NCBI GenBank assembly: GCA_018241565.1 | Contig: JAFEDO010000136.1 | Location: 1-33,473 of the forward strand | Length of the DNA: 33,473 bases | Direction of reading: 5' to 3' | Origin: Pseudomonadota bacterium | GTDB lineage: Bacteria; Pseudomonadota; Gammaproteobacteria; JAFEDO01 | Shown here: one piece after another, positions 1 to 8,881 of the stretch | Layout: every line of letters starts with the position of its first letter | Numbering within the stretch: position 1 is the first letter of the stretch | Translations under genes and position numbers: made by a program | Notes under the pieces: model-generated | Told to the model about the DNA's origin: nothing | Databases searched by the model: none | The model's input: only the letters and a program-made list of their open reading frames with translations

Positions 1-325
1 ATTCAATATAATTTTTTATTTCTTCTTTTTTTAAGCTCATCGGGAATTGGAAAATTTTTTTAACAACTAAAAAATCAGGTACTGCAATTGCAACTGATTG
101 GATAGATGTTTGAGATTCTTCAATGGCTTTTTTAACACAATGAATGACGCTGGCAGGATCTTTAATCTCATCTTCAATAACACCGTGCGGCAAAGGCACC
201 ATGGCATAGTGTTCCACACGGTATCCATCTGGTTTTAAGCCAAGCTCTATCAACTTTATAGACGCCGTGGAAATATCCAACCCAATGAGGTTGGGCATTT
301 GTTTCTTAATAAGACGGGGTAACAT
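1..325 (-). CDS. pilM: Type IV pilus assembly protein PilM, N-terminal part (cut by window edge)
   Basis: The leftward reading frame starts with ATG at 325-323 and stays open to the window edge, giving the first 108 residues. The start has a good ribosome site (AGGAG about 10 bases upstream). The sequence runs MLPRLIKKQMPNLIGLDIST, then SIKLIELG and YRVEHYAMVPLPHGVI, which is the typical PilM opening: a hydrophobic residue pair, the first phosphate-binding strand of an actin-like ATPase fold (GLDIST), and the YRVE-x-YA-x-x-PLP segment. PilM is a cytoplasmic actin-like protein that binds the N-terminus of PilN at the inner membrane and links the type IV pilus motor to the alignment complex. 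It diverges from mrcA, a common gammaproteobacterial arrangement (pilMNOPQ next to ponA/mrcA), which supports the call. Confidence 0.9.
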   Translation of the reverse strand, partial: MLPRLIKKQMPNLIGLDISTASIKLIELGLKPDGYRVEHYAMVPLPHGVIEDEIKDPASVIHCVKKAIEESQTSIQSVAIAVPDFLVVKKIFQFPMSLKKEEIKNYIE

Positions 326-420
326 CACCTAACTCCTTGGCATGTACGCGATTCACGCGCTTAAAGCGCAACAAATGAACAGTATAGAGAATTTTTGAAC
401 AATTAAAAAGAGGAAATTAG

Positions 421-449
421 TTTAATTTACGAACTATTTTTCATATAAT
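421..449 (+). promoter_or_regulatory. Candidate sigma-70 promoter for mrcA
   Basis: A perfect -10 hexamer TATAAT lies at 444-449, with a weak -35 (TTTAAT, 421-426) 17 bases upstream. It sits about 30 bases before the mrcA start in the pilM/mrcA divergent region. The -35 is poor, so the call rests on the -10 and the position. Confidence 0.45.
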
Positions 450-480
450 GCGCGACGCACATTGGTAACGTAGGAAAATC

Positions 481-2790
481 ATGTCTCGTAAAAGTTTTTT
501 TTGGCGCACTGGAGTTTGGTCCTTAATGAATCTTGCCATTATTGGATTCATTTTCGCGGCCGTTGTTTACATTTATTTAAGTAGCAATCTTCCCAGTATC
601 GATTCTCTGAAGAACATACAACTACAAATTCCTCTACAGATATATACCAGCGATAACAAACTCATTGGTGTCTTCGGTGATATGCGTCGAAACCCTGTCA
701 CCTTAGAACAAATTCCCAAACCACTAGTTCAAGCTTTATTAGCAACAGAAGATCAACGATTCTTTGAACATTCTGGTGTAGATATTTTTGGGTTAGGGCG
801 CGCTGGTTTACAACTACTACGAACGGGAACAAAAGCAGAAGGTGGTAGCACCATCACGATGCAAGTTGCACGTAACTTCTTCTTATCGCGCAAAAAAACT
901 TACATGCGAAAAATTAATGAAATATTGCTCGCTTTTAAAATTGAAAGATATATGAGTAAAAGTAAAATTCTAGAACTCTATCTCAATGCAGTTTATTTTG
1001 GTTATCACGCTTATGGTGTTTCAGCCGCAGCAGAAGTTTATTATGGTAAAAAATTACAAGATTTAACTTTAGGAGAAATGGCCACCATCGCAGGCTTACC
1101 TCAAGCGCCCTCTCGATTAAATCCAATTAATGATCCTGCCGCAGCAAAAGAAAGACGTAATCATGTTTTATCACGTATGTTAGCAGCAGACTTTATCAAT
1201 AAGGCGCAGTATGAAAAAGCAATCCACGAGCCAATGACAGCAACTTATCATGGACATAAAATTGCAGTTAATGCACCTTACGTTGCAGAAATGGTTCGTG
1301 AAGCTATGGTTCAACAATTCGGAGATGATGCTTATACAAAAGGTTATAAAGTTTATACGACCATCGATAGCAATTTGCAAGTCGCAGCTAGCCAATCACT
1401 ACATAAAAATTTATTAGCTTATGATCAACGTCATGGTTTTCGAGGAAACTTTAAAAGTTTAGATTTAAGCAAATTACGACAAGCCAGCGAACGCTTAAAA
1501 GCATTGAAACAAATACCGACCATTAATGATTTGCGCCCTGCACTGATTCTCTCTATTCGTGATCGCGCAGCGGTAGCACTCATTCAAAATGGTGAAGTCG
1601 TGACTATTCCTTGGGAAGGTTTAGCTTGGACTGGACGTAGAACAGTTAAAGACATTGTACGTCCTGGAAATATCGTTTGGTTAGATCAAAAAAATAATCA
1701 CTGGCAATTGGTTCAAATACCTGAAGCAGAGGCAGGATTTATTGCACTAAATCCAAAGAATGGTGCGATCAAAGCTTTAGTCGGTGGTTTTAATTTTTAT
1801 AAAAGTAGTTTTAATCGAGTCACTCAAGCGGAAAGACAACCTGGTTCCAGTTTTAAACCTTTCATCTATGCTGCAGGATTAGAAAAAGGATATACATTAG
1901 CAACGATTATTAATGATGCGCCTATTGTGTTGGAAGACCCCAGTATTGGTGAATGGCGACCACAAAATTATACGCATGAATTTTATGGCCCTACACGCAT
2001 ACATATCGGGTTAATGAAATCTCGTAATTTAGTTTCGATTAGATTACTCGATTTAGTGGGAATCCCTTATACGGTTAAGTTCATCGAACGTTTTGGATTT
2101 AAATCAGAACAAATTCCTAAAACACTTTCACTTGCATTAGGGACAGCTAGTGTCACCCCATTACAGCTAACCGTAGCGTATGCTACCTTTGCAAATGGTG
2201 GATTTAAAATTGATCCTTATATTATTGAAAAAATTACTGACTCTTCAGATAAATTGATTGCACAATCTAATCCTCCTGTTGCTTGTGATGCTTGCGATGC
2301 ACCACAAAAAGCAAAACGTGTCATTTCTGCTGAGCTTGCTTATATGATAACCATGGTATTAAAGGATGTCATTCAACACGGAACAGCAACACCAGCAAAA
2401 GTATTGGGACGTTCCGATATCGCAGGAAAAACTGGAACCACGAATGATCAAGTCGATGCTTGGTTTGCCGGCTTTAACAACAATATAGTCGCTACCGCAT
2501 GGCTGGGTTTCGATCTGAATAAATCACTGCATGAATATAGCGTAACAACTGCATTACCCATGTGGATTGACTTCATGCGAGTTGCTTTAGCAGGACAACC
2601 AGAAGAATCGATGTCAATGCCTGAAGGAATTGTTACGATGAGTATCGATTCTGAAACTGGCGCATTAACCAGTGCAGATGATCCTGATGCAGTCTCTGAG
2701 ATCTTTATGAAGGAACATCTTCCTACAGAGCAAGGTGATAGCATGGGTTCTGCTAGCTCTGATGATGATATAGAACAACCGCTGTTTTAA
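481..2790 (+). CDS. mrcA: Penicillin-binding protein 1A (bifunctional glycosyltransferase/transpeptidase)
   Basis: This 769-residue class A PBP polymerises lipid II into glycan strands and cross-links the stem peptides on the outer face of the inner membrane. One membrane anchor lies at about residues 15-33. The GT51 glycosyltransferase domain follows, with ATEDQRFFEHSGVD (88-101, catalytic Glu90) and GGSTITMQ (121-128). The transpeptidase domain has all three active-site motifs: SxxK at S456-K459 (GSSFKPF), SRN at 514-516 and KTGT at 650-653. An acidic, Ser/Asp-rich tail ends the protein. Length fits PBP1A (usually 750-850). The ATG has a modest ribosome site (TAGGA). The opposite orientation to pilM is typical of this locus. 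No motif is missing, so the enzyme should be active on both counts. Confidence 0.96.
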   Translation: MSRKSFFWRTGVWSLMNLAIIGFIFAAVVYIYLSSNLPSIDSLKNIQLQIPLQIYTSDNKLIGVFGDMRRNPVTLEQIPKPLVQALLATEDQRFFEHSGVDIFGLGRAGLQLLRTGTKAEGGSTITMQVARNFFLSRKKTYMRKINEILLAFKIERYMSKSKILELYLNAVYFGYHAYGVSAAAEVYYGKKLQDLTLGEMATIAGLPQAPSRLNPINDPAAAKERRNHVLSRMLAADFINKAQYEKAIHEPMTATYHGHKIAVNAPYVAEMVREAMVQQFGDDAYTKGYKVYTTIDSNLQVAASQSLHKNLLAYDQRHGFRGNFKSLDLSKLRQASERLKALKQIPTINDLRPALILSIRDRAAVALIQNGEVVTIPWEGLAWTGRRTVKDIVRPGNIVWLDQKNNHWQLVQIPEAEAGFIALNPKNGAIKALVGGFNFYKSSFNRVTQAERQPGSSFKPFIYAAGLEKGYTLATIINDAPIVLEDPSIGEWRPQNYTHEFYGPTRIHIGLMKSRNLVSIRLLDLVGIPYTVKFIERFGFKSEQIPKTLSLALGTASVTPLQLTVAYATFANGGFKIDPYIIEKITDSSDKLIAQSNPPVACDACDAPQKAKRVISAELAYMITMVLKDVIQHGTATPAKVLGRSDIAGKTGTTNDQVDAWFAGFNNNIVATAWLGFDLNKSLHEYSVTTALPMWIDFMRVALAGQPEESMSMPEGIVTMSIDSETGALTSADDPDAVSEIFMKEHLPTEQGDSMGSASSDDDIEQPLF

Positions 2791-2823
2791 AGAGAGCAAT
2801 GGCAACCTTTAACTGCTTCTCTT
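2790..2823 (+). terminator. Weak hairpin downstream of mrcA
   Basis: AAGAGA-GCA (2790-2798) can pair with TGC-T-TCTCTT (2814-2823) with one bulge, starting at the mrcA stop codon. The following ATTCTTT is a poor T-tract. Possible terminator only. The 11 bases GAGAGCAATGG recur at the hairpin after the next gene (4740-4750). Confidence 0.25.
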
Positions 2824-3006
2824 ATTCTTTAGTTTCAAAACTGTTTAGACAAAATATTTAAACAATGTTGTTCTGAAGTTGTTGTTGTGCTAACTTAACT
2901 CCGTGTTTTGTATCTGCGCTTTATCATCATCATACCGCGCACCACTGAACAACCTTATGTTGTGATGCAAATGATAGAAACTTAATTATTTTTCGAGGGA
3001 GTGAGC

Positions 3007-4716
3007 ATGTTAAAATTCAATGAGTTAGGTATAAGCGACAAAGAAGGTATCCAATATCTTTTAGCATTAGCTGAGTTTATTAATTCGTATTTAGAAGGCG
3101 TTGACCAGGGGTTATTAACATCATCAAAACATGGTTGGAGTATTAGAAAAAACCCAACCACTCAAGAGTTTGAATTTGTGTCTAATCATGCATTCAAACA
3201 ACCTTTCGCAATCGATAAACTTGCGCTTATTTTTGAACAACATAGCACTGGATATAAAATCATTTTTTCTTTTTCTGTCCTTAAAAAATGGTATACACAA
3301 TTTTATAAAACACCTGATAATCAAAACGAAGCACTTCCTATATATCCATTCATTCTTACTCGCGCTGTAGATTTTTTTAATCATTTTATATTTCCTACTA
3401 TTCCAGACAGAACATCAAATCGTTCTTTTACTACACCTATTTTTTGTAAAAAATTACCAATCCTAACAAGTCACAATACCAACGATCAATTTTCTGGAAC
3501 CACAGTAACTTCTCTGGCTGAAAACAATACAACTCCTAGCCGTTCAGGACACTATGAAAAGTTACCTAGCACCACTGAGCCTGCTCATGGAAACATAGCA
3601 ACTCCATCGATGGCATTTTCATTACCCACTGAAGATACAAAATTTTTGCCGCTAGGGATGGTTTTGAAAAAAAATGACAGCCACTCAACTTTTGGGTTAT
3701 CAGTGGAGCTTCCGTTAATAGTTCCAGCTTTTAGCTCTACCGATAAAAATCCTTATTTTGCTCTAATTCATGAACCAATTTCCACAGGAAATGCCGCTAA
3801 TACATCGATACCATATGTAAATTTATCATTTCTAGAAGTAAAACGAGCCTATATCGATTTATTTGTACAATGTGGTATTGCATTTAAGTTTCTTGAGGAT
3901 TCAAAAGACAGTTTAACAGGCAAATTTCAAATAGATGCTATCGATTTGATCACGTTTTATCAAAAATATCTGGGAGCTAAAAATCATATCTCTAGTTTCA
4001 TTGGATGTGCCAGTGATGCAACATTTTTAGATGACTGCTTATCATATTGCAGCGCTCAAGACACAACAGAATCTAATACTCCTTATTTGATTCGTATTGC
4101 AAGCTCTGGTTTAAAGCGACCTGGATACTGTGTACTTCATACTCAAAATACAAAAACCATAATATTTTGCAATTTCCTAGAAAAAAAATTTTGGGAAGGG
4201 AAAAAGATTTCAGGGGTCACTTCAGTTGACCTTAGTGAACAACCAAAAGATTTAGAAGGATTAGCTAACGGAACAGCAATGTTTCGCCCAATATATTTGG
4301 GAAGTTTATCCTTGCCAGTGGATGAAACAAATATCAGCGACCTTACTCAAAAAACACTCCAAAACAATGTTTCGCAAAATCAACTTCTGCTCGAATTACA
4401 ACAACACATGCAAAGCATCATTGTTGAATTGATGTCCAGTAATACTTTGGACCCTGCACAAAGGGATAAAATTATTACAAACTTACAGGTGCTCGTTGGA
4501 GTAAATACAGTATTTGCTTCTTCAGGAGATTCAAAAACAATTGAGCAATTTAAAAATTGGGTTGACAGTTTATGCGGTATAAAACCTGCTATTAATGCAA
4601 CTTCACCTCACTCCGCTTTCTTTCAGCAACCTCGGCCTTCACATTCATCTCCGCCACCAGCACCCAAACCTACCCTAGAAAACTTGAAACGAAGTATCCA
4701 AATATCTGGTGAATAA
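3007..4716 (+). CDS. Unrecognised 569-residue protein with proline-rich C-terminal tail
   Basis: I do not recognise a family. The start is set at ATG 3007, not the in-frame GTG at 3001, because the GAGGGA ribosome site ends at 3000: it abuts the GTG but is spaced normally for the ATG. There is no signal peptide and no membrane segment, so the product is probably soluble. The N-terminal ~120 residues look folded (LALAEFINSYLEGVDQ). Residues ~130-200 are Ser/Thr/Asn-rich and probably disordered. A middle region (~260-430) has aromatic and cysteine residues. The tail near residues 535-555 contains PRPSHSSPPPAPKPT, and the protein ends LKRSIQISGE. It is monocistronic, between mrcA and the leftward ubi operon, with its own long upstream gap. 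If the host has a Dot/Icm system, a lineage-specific secreted effector is one possibility; that is inference only. Confidence 0.75.
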   Translation: MLKFNELGISDKEGIQYLLALAEFINSYLEGVDQGLLTSSKHGWSIRKNPTTQEFEFVSNHAFKQPFAIDKLALIFEQHSTGYKIIFSFSVLKKWYTQFYKTPDNQNEALPIYPFILTRAVDFFNHFIFPTIPDRTSNRSFTTPIFCKKLPILTSHNTNDQFSGTTVTSLAENNTTPSRSGHYEKLPSTTEPAHGNIATPSMAFSLPTEDTKFLPLGMVLKKNDSHSTFGLSVELPLIVPAFSSTDKNPYFALIHEPISTGNAANTSIPYVNLSFLEVKRAYIDLFVQCGIAFKFLEDSKDSLTGKFQIDAIDLITFYQKYLGAKNHISSFIGCASDATFLDDCLSYCSAQDTTESNTPYLIRIASSGLKRPGYCVLHTQNTKTIIFCNFLEKKFWEGKKISGVTSVDLSEQPKDLEGLANGTAMFRPIYLGSLSLPVDETNISDLTQKTLQNNVSQNQLLLELQQHMQSIIVELMSSNTLDPAQRDKIITNLQVLVGVNTVFASSGDSKTIEQFKNWVDSLCGIKPAINATSPHSAFFQQPRPSHSSPPPAPKPTLENLKRSIQISGE

Positions 4717-4740
4717 ACATTAAAACGCAGAGTGAACAGG

Positions 4741-4769
4741 AGAGCAATGGGGCCAGACTCGATTGCTCT
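4741..4769. terminator. Hairpin between convergent genes (possible bidirectional terminator)
   Basis: AGAGCAAT (4741-4748) and ATTGCTCT (4762-4769) form a perfect 8-bp stem with a 13-base loop, located between the stop of the 569-residue gene and overlapping the stop codon (TAG, 4770-4768) of the leftward ATP-grasp gene. There is no T-tract on either side, so it is a weak terminator candidate. Confidence 0.35.
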
Positions 4770-5904
4770 ACTCCAACTGAATCTTCAATTGATCCTGCAC
4801 TATCGAAAGCGCATTTACAATTTCATCTCGACTTTTTGCTTTTAAAATAACTTCGCCATAATCCTGTCCAACACCGATTCTTTCTTTTAATTTTTTCCCT
4901 ACATAACAACGCAATTTCGCTGAGACAACAGAAGATTGCCTTTTAATTTCTTCAAACCCTTCAATCTTTTTAACAACCCCTTCTCCTGGATGTATGAGCA
5001 GGACGCTACTATAACGCTGAGCTTGATGAGGAACAGAATGCAATTCTCCCAATTCTGATTTAATAAAAGCTTGCCATGGGTTAAAGCCATAACTTAATTC
5101 TAATAAATTCATTAAATATCCACCGGGAGGTCTTAATGCAATTTCACCAAACAATAAACCTTGTTTTGTCACATATAATTCTAAATGTGTCATGCCTCGC
5201 TCAATATGAAATATCTCAATGACTTTCTTATTTAAAGCGAGGATCTCTTTAAAAATAGTATCAGCAATATCCGCTGGCATAATATTACAAAATTTTAATT
5301 GGAAATATTCGGTGATATTACTAAAAATAATTTTTCGATCTTGAATAAATGATTCCACACTATATTCAGGTCCTAAAATCATTTTTTCAGCCAACCAATT
5401 GGCATGCATATGTTCAACTAGCGCATCTTTATTTTGAGTAAATTGAATGCCTCGACTTCCCGAAGAATTTCTCTGCTTTAATACAATAGGAAATCCAAAT
5501 TGTTCAATTAATTGGTCTGGATCTGAATGTCGATTCAGTAAAACAAAAGGAGTAATTGATATCTGATGATGCTCTGCCATTAACTTCATTTGGTACTTGT
5601 CATGACAATAGGTTGAGGATACTAAGCTATTCCCTGAAATCCGAAAAAATTCACGTATTTTTGCAGCAAGAACAACACTATTTTCTTTGCTTGCAATCAC
5701 TGCCGAAAATGAAAACTTTGATAATTTTTCAATAATTTCTTTTGGAATTTCTGAACCATTTTTAGGGAAAGGTGCTATTAAAAGACTAGTTAAATACGAT
5801 TGCTGAGAAACCGGTAGAGTTTTTTCACTCCACAAGACAACTGGGATTTCTAAATCTCGAATGGCTTGTAAAACGGGTTTTCGATATCCGATTAACAATA
5901 TCAT
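4768..5904 (-). CDS. ATP-grasp family ligase of unknown substrate
   Basis: This 378-residue protein has the ATP-grasp layout: an N-terminal nucleotide-fold domain beginning ILLIGYRKPVLQAI, a lysine-containing strand and glycine-rich loop (FPIVLKQRNSSGSRGIQF, ~137-154), and the metal/ATP site HLELYV ... LLFGEIALRPPGG (~243-262), with the two acidic ligands and the RPPGG loop found in carboxylate-amine ligases of the biotin carboxylase/L-amino-acid ligase type. Such enzymes activate a carboxylate as acyl phosphate and join it to an amine or thiol. The substrate cannot be told. It follows ubiA by 31 bases and is probably the last gene of a ubiC-ubiA-ligase operon, but no link to ubiquinone is known to me. 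The ribosome site is weak. Confidence 0.85.
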   Translation of the reverse strand: MILLIGYRKPVLQAIRDLEIPVVLWSEKTLPVSQQSYLTSLLIAPFPKNGSEIPKEIIEKLSKFSFSAVIASKENSVVLAAKIREFFRISGNSLVSSTYCHDKYQMKLMAEHHQISITPFVLLNRHSDPDQLIEQFGFPIVLKQRNSSGSRGIQFTQNKDALVEHMHANWLAEKMILGPEYSVESFIQDRKIIFSNITEYFQLKFCNIMPADIADTIFKEILALNKKVIEIFHIERGMTHLELYVTKQGLLFGEIALRPPGGYLMNLLELSYGFNPWQAFIKSELGELHSVPHQAQRYSSVLLIHPGEGVVKKIEGFEEIKRQSSVVSAKLRCYVGKKLKERIGVGQDYGEVILKAKSRDEIVNALSIVQDQLKIQLE

Positions 5905-5935
5905 ATGATTTTATTTACTCAACACGCCTGTGTAG

Positions 5936-6793
5936 TTAGTGATATCCCGATAAAACGCCTATGAAAATAACCAACACAACCCATTGATTATTTAAAAAAG
6001 CCTTAAAACAATACTCCCGATTGCCTTGATTAATTAGCCACTGTTGATATCCAAAAAACATAGCAACAAATAGTAGTGAAAAATAATAATAAATCTGCAT
6101 TGATAACAAATTCCCGATTAAAATTAATAAAGCTAATACTACTAACTGAAAAATTCCAATGGTGGGTGATGCATATTTTCCAAATAATATTGCTGTTGAT
6201 TTTACTCCTATTTGTAAATCATCTGGCATATCAGACATTGCATACATAGTGTCATATGCAAATGTAAGTAATAAATTAGTAAAATATAACAACCATGCTA
6301 TTCCTGGTAATTCTCCACGTGTGACACTAAATGCCATTAAAATTCCAAACGACCAAACGATCCCCAATCCCACTTGAGGCAAATGAGTTACTCTTTTTAA
6401 CAAGGGATAAAGAACCGTTAATCCACCTGCAATCAACGCTAAAATAAAAGTGAATGTGTTTAACATGAACGCTAATAACAATGATATAAAACCTAGCGCG
6501 AAAAATAAAAACAGTGTTTCTTTTTCGGTAATTTTACCCAATGCTAAAGGTCTTTCCTTAGTGCGTTCAACTAATCCATCAAAATTTCGATCTAAATAAT
6601 CATTAATAACACTACCTGCTGCTCGTGCAGTAAAAGCACCCAAAATAAATATAACCATGATAATAGGATCAGGAAAACCATATCCAGCAATCCAAAGCGC
6701 TGTTATTGCTGGAAATAATAACAATATAAAACCTATAGGTCTGTCAAATCTCATCATTTTAAAATAATTCTCAAGGTGTGCTTTTGAAATCAT
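5936..6793 (-). CDS. ubiA: 4-hydroxybenzoate polyprenyltransferase
   Basis: UbiA attaches the polyprenyl chain to 4-hydroxybenzoate, the second step of ubiquinone synthesis, in the inner membrane. The 285-residue protein is almost entirely membrane helices and carries both Asp-rich motifs: NDYLDRNFDGLVERTKERPL (~64-83) and YDTMYAMSDMPDDLQIG (~179-195), which bind Mg-diphosphate. Length matches the family (~290). Its start ATG overlaps the ubiC stop by four bases (ATGA), so the two are translationally coupled, and the substrate made by UbiC goes straight to UbiA. Confidence 0.96.
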   Translation of the reverse strand: MISKAHLENYFKMMRFDRPIGFILLLFPAITALWIAGYGFPDPIIMVIFILGAFTARAAGSVINDYLDRNFDGLVERTKERPLALGKITEKETLFLFFALGFISLLLAFMLNTFTFILALIAGGLTVLYPLLKRVTHLPQVGLGIVWSFGILMAFSVTRGELPGIAWLLYFTNLLLTFAYDTMYAMSDMPDDLQIGVKSTAILFGKYASPTIGIFQLVVLALLILIGNLLSMQIYYYFSLLFVAMFFGYQQWLINQGNREYCFKAFLNNQWVVLVIFIGVLSGYH

Positions 6794-7353
6794 TTCATGA
6801 TCCTCTTTATCATTGCTGGTAAAAAAACTTCAGAAAGTAATAAGGGATTCTCATCTAAATAAAACTGAGAACGCCTTGCCCATAAATAATCTTTGTCATT
6901 TTCTAAATATCGACGAGATTTATTATATAAAAAATGATGTTTGTCTAATTGTGCAATCTCATATTCACCGCGAACGATGTTGGGATCGCGGAATAAAACA
7001 GCACCAAGTGGTATAGATCGCAACCGCGTTAACCGCTTCCAATAACCCACCAGTGTTTTTTGTGGAATAACCGTCCGACCAAATAACCAAGGTTCTCCAT
7101 CACAAACCATCGTAATTTCTCGAACCCAAACCATTTGACGATAAGGTAAGTCTAACAATTGACGTTCATCTCGACACGCAAACCCATGATGCTCTATATG
7201 GGCATCGATTTTAACAGAATGACAAATGCTTTCCATATGATGCGTCATTGAACCTGCATATAGTAGTAAGGGTTTCAAAAGCGGAGGGATTAGGGAGTCA
7301 AGCACACCCTTTGGATACCAACGAGAAAATACAGGTTTTGTTGCATTTTTCAT
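6790..7353 (-). CDS. ubiC: Chorismate lyase
   Basis: UbiC splits chorismate into pyruvate and 4-hydroxybenzoate, the first committed step to ubiquinone, in the cytoplasm. The 187-residue protein aligns by eye with E. coli UbiC: the VWVREITMVCDGEPWLFGRT stretch (catalytic-site Arg, E. coli WLREILLCADGEPWLAGRT) and the C-terminal LWARRSQFYLDENPLLLSEV followed by FLPA (E. coli [24 protein letters not shown]). It leads the leftward operon ubiC-ubiA-ATP-grasp. No clear ribosome site is seen upstream of the ATG. The 71-base gap to the rightward rubredoxin gene must hold both promoters. Confidence 0.95.
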   Translation of the reverse strand: MKNATKPVFSRWYPKGVLDSLIPPLLKPLLLYAGSMTHHMESICHSVKIDAHIEHHGFACRDERQLLDLPYRQMVWVREITMVCDGEPWLFGRTVIPQKTLVGYWKRLTRLRSIPLGAVLFRDPNIVRGEYEIAQLDKHHFLYNKSRRYLENDKDYLWARRSQFYLDENPLLLSEVFLPAMIKRIMK

Positions 7354-7424
7354 AAAAAAAACTTATATAGAGCCGGTAGAATTAAAGTAGTCATACTAAT
7401 CATTAAAACGTTGTGAGGCAATCA

Positions 7425-7592
7425 ATGAGAATATGGATCTGTCAAATTTGTGTCTTTATTTATGATGAAATGAAAGGCTTACCAGAAGAAGGTATTACTC
7501 CAGGCACTGCCTGGGAAGCCATACCAGAAGACTGGTGCTGTCCTGAATGTGGGATTTCTAAGGCTGATTTTGAAATGCAATTAGTTGGTTAA
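7425..7592 (+). CDS. rubA: Rubredoxin
   Basis: This short gene (55 residues) encodes a one-iron electron carrier. Fe(Cys)4 ligands are visible in two knuckles: CQIC (C6, C9) and CPEC (C39, C42). The spacer LPEEGITPGTAWEAIPEDW is the standard rubredoxin core, and the C-terminal KADFEMQLV is typical. GAGG about seven bases before the ATG is the ribosome site. Two oddities: the glycine that normally follows the first knuckle (CxxCGxxYD) is valine here (CQICVFIYD), and there is an extra cysteine next to the second knuckle (DWCCPEC, C38). Both are read directly from the sequence. Partners are probably a rubredoxin reductase or a diiron protein elsewhere in the genome. It converges on the ureohydrolase gene with only three bases between the stops. 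Confidence 0.93.
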   Translation: MRIWICQICVFIYDEMKGLPEEGITPGTAWEAIPEDWCCPECGISKADFEMQLVG

Positions 7593-7595
7593 AAT

Positions 7596-8711
7596 TTACA
7601 ACATGCTTCGCAGCAGTACTTCACAAATATCTGCAGCAACAACTGCCGTGTGTCGAGTCGTTCTAGGGCTATAAAATGGTTTTATGAAAGGGGCTACTTC
7701 CATCATATCTGCCCCAGTCACAGGGAAAACTTTTGCAAGCGAGCGAATCAATTGAATGGCTTGTCTCGGTGTCAGCCCATTTGGCTCTGGAGTTCCCGTT
7801 GCAAATGCATATTTCACATCCAAGCAGTCAATATCAAAAGTTACATAAATTTCATCTACTTCTTTATGTTTTAAACTGCGAATAATTTTTCTTGCAATAG
7901 CGGAACACCCTTGTTTCATAATGTCATCCGCCCAGTATTGTTCAATCCCCAATTGAGATTCCCAATAGGCTTTATCATGCCCACTGGAACGAATACCAAT
8001 CTGAATTAAATCACTCGGCATACTTAAGTAAGGTAAAATATGATAAGCCCAAGAACCAAAACAAATATCAATTCCTAAACGCTCGGCTAATAAATCTGTA
8101 TGTGCATCAAAATGAATAACAGCGACCCGCTTTTCTTGTTGATGTTTAGATAATAAATAAGGTTTTATTAATGCATAACTTACAGAATGATCACCACCCA
8201 ATCCTAAAACTCGTTTGTTGGGAAAGTTTTCATAAAGCGTTGTTAATACAGACTCAGTAATAGATAAAGGACTAACTGATAAAGGAATTTCAGAATCTCC
8301 ATAAAAAACTTTTCGACAACGTTGAATGGTGACTTCATTGAGATATTTATCTAATAATAAATGTGGATTAATACGCACATCGCCACAATCAAAAAATTTT
8401 TCAACAGGCACTTTTTGATAGAGCGCTTCCCGAATAAATAATGGGCCCCAATTTGCACCTCGTAAGATCCCACCACCGGAATCAGAACATATTCCTAAGA
8501 TCACAGGTACATTTGAGTGATTGAGTTTTTCTAAATGATTTTTCCATATACTTACAACATCACCATTAACACTACCGTATAATAATTTTTGCAAATGAAG
8601 TTTTTTTTCTTGAGCAGTACGTACTGTGAATACCCCATCACCGGCAGGACATAAGTAATGTTGAAACTGTTCTAACCAATCCATAGATCGTACGTTCCAA
8701 TTAAGATACAT
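7596..8711 (-). CDS. Arginase/agmatinase-family ureohydrolase
   Basis: The 371-residue protein has all ureohydrolase metal motifs: GGDHS (H175), FDAHTD (D202, H204, D206) and DIDCLD (D293, D295), plus the substrate-loop sequence GTPEPNGLTP. These bind two Mn ions that hydrolyse a guanidino group to urea. The exact substrate (arginine, agmatine, formimidoylglutamate or another guanidino compound) cannot be decided from motifs. The protein is longer than usual agmatinases (~300-320) because of an N-terminal extension of about 65 residues, which also carries an Asp/Cys-containing segment. It is a single leftward gene whose start faces msrBA across 170 bases. The M20/ast cluster nearby also handles arginine, but no direct link is shown. 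Confidence 0.88.
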   Translation of the reverse strand: MYLNWNVRSMDWLEQFQHYLCPAGDGVFTVRTAQEKKLHLQKLLYGSVNGDVVSIWKNHLEKLNHSNVPVILGICSDSGGGILRGANWGPLFIREALYQKVPVEKFFDCGDVRINPHLLLDKYLNEVTIQRCRKVFYGDSEIPLSVSPLSITESVLTTLYENFPNKRVLGLGGDHSVSYALIKPYLLSKHQQEKRVAVIHFDAHTDLLAERLGIDICFGSWAYHILPYLSMPSDLIQIGIRSSGHDKAYWESQLGIEQYWADDIMKQGCSAIARKIIRSLKHKEVDEIYVTFDIDCLDVKYAFATGTPEPNGLTPRQAIQLIRSLAKVFPVTGADMMEVAPFIKPFYSPRTTRHTAVVAADICEVLLRSML

Positions 8712-8881
8712 TTATAATAGTAAAAGACTTTAATTAAGCAAAAAATTTTAGACAATTTTGCCAGTTATTACCCCTCTGGAAAACCTCCAAATAGCTGCTA
8801 CTATACCCAAAACACTAGGGTTTTCAGCTTCTGAGCCCACTAACCATCGCATTTAAAATTAGCAACGCCACCTGGATACTC

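Noticed and set aside
7354-7424. tRNA or other RNA gene in the short gaps
   Set aside because: No cloverleaf pattern or conserved RNA motif found in this or the other gaps that I read.
8712-8881. Promoter pair between ureohydrolase and msrBA
   Set aside because: TTGCCA near 8758 has no -10 at a fitting distance; other boxes are too weak to name.
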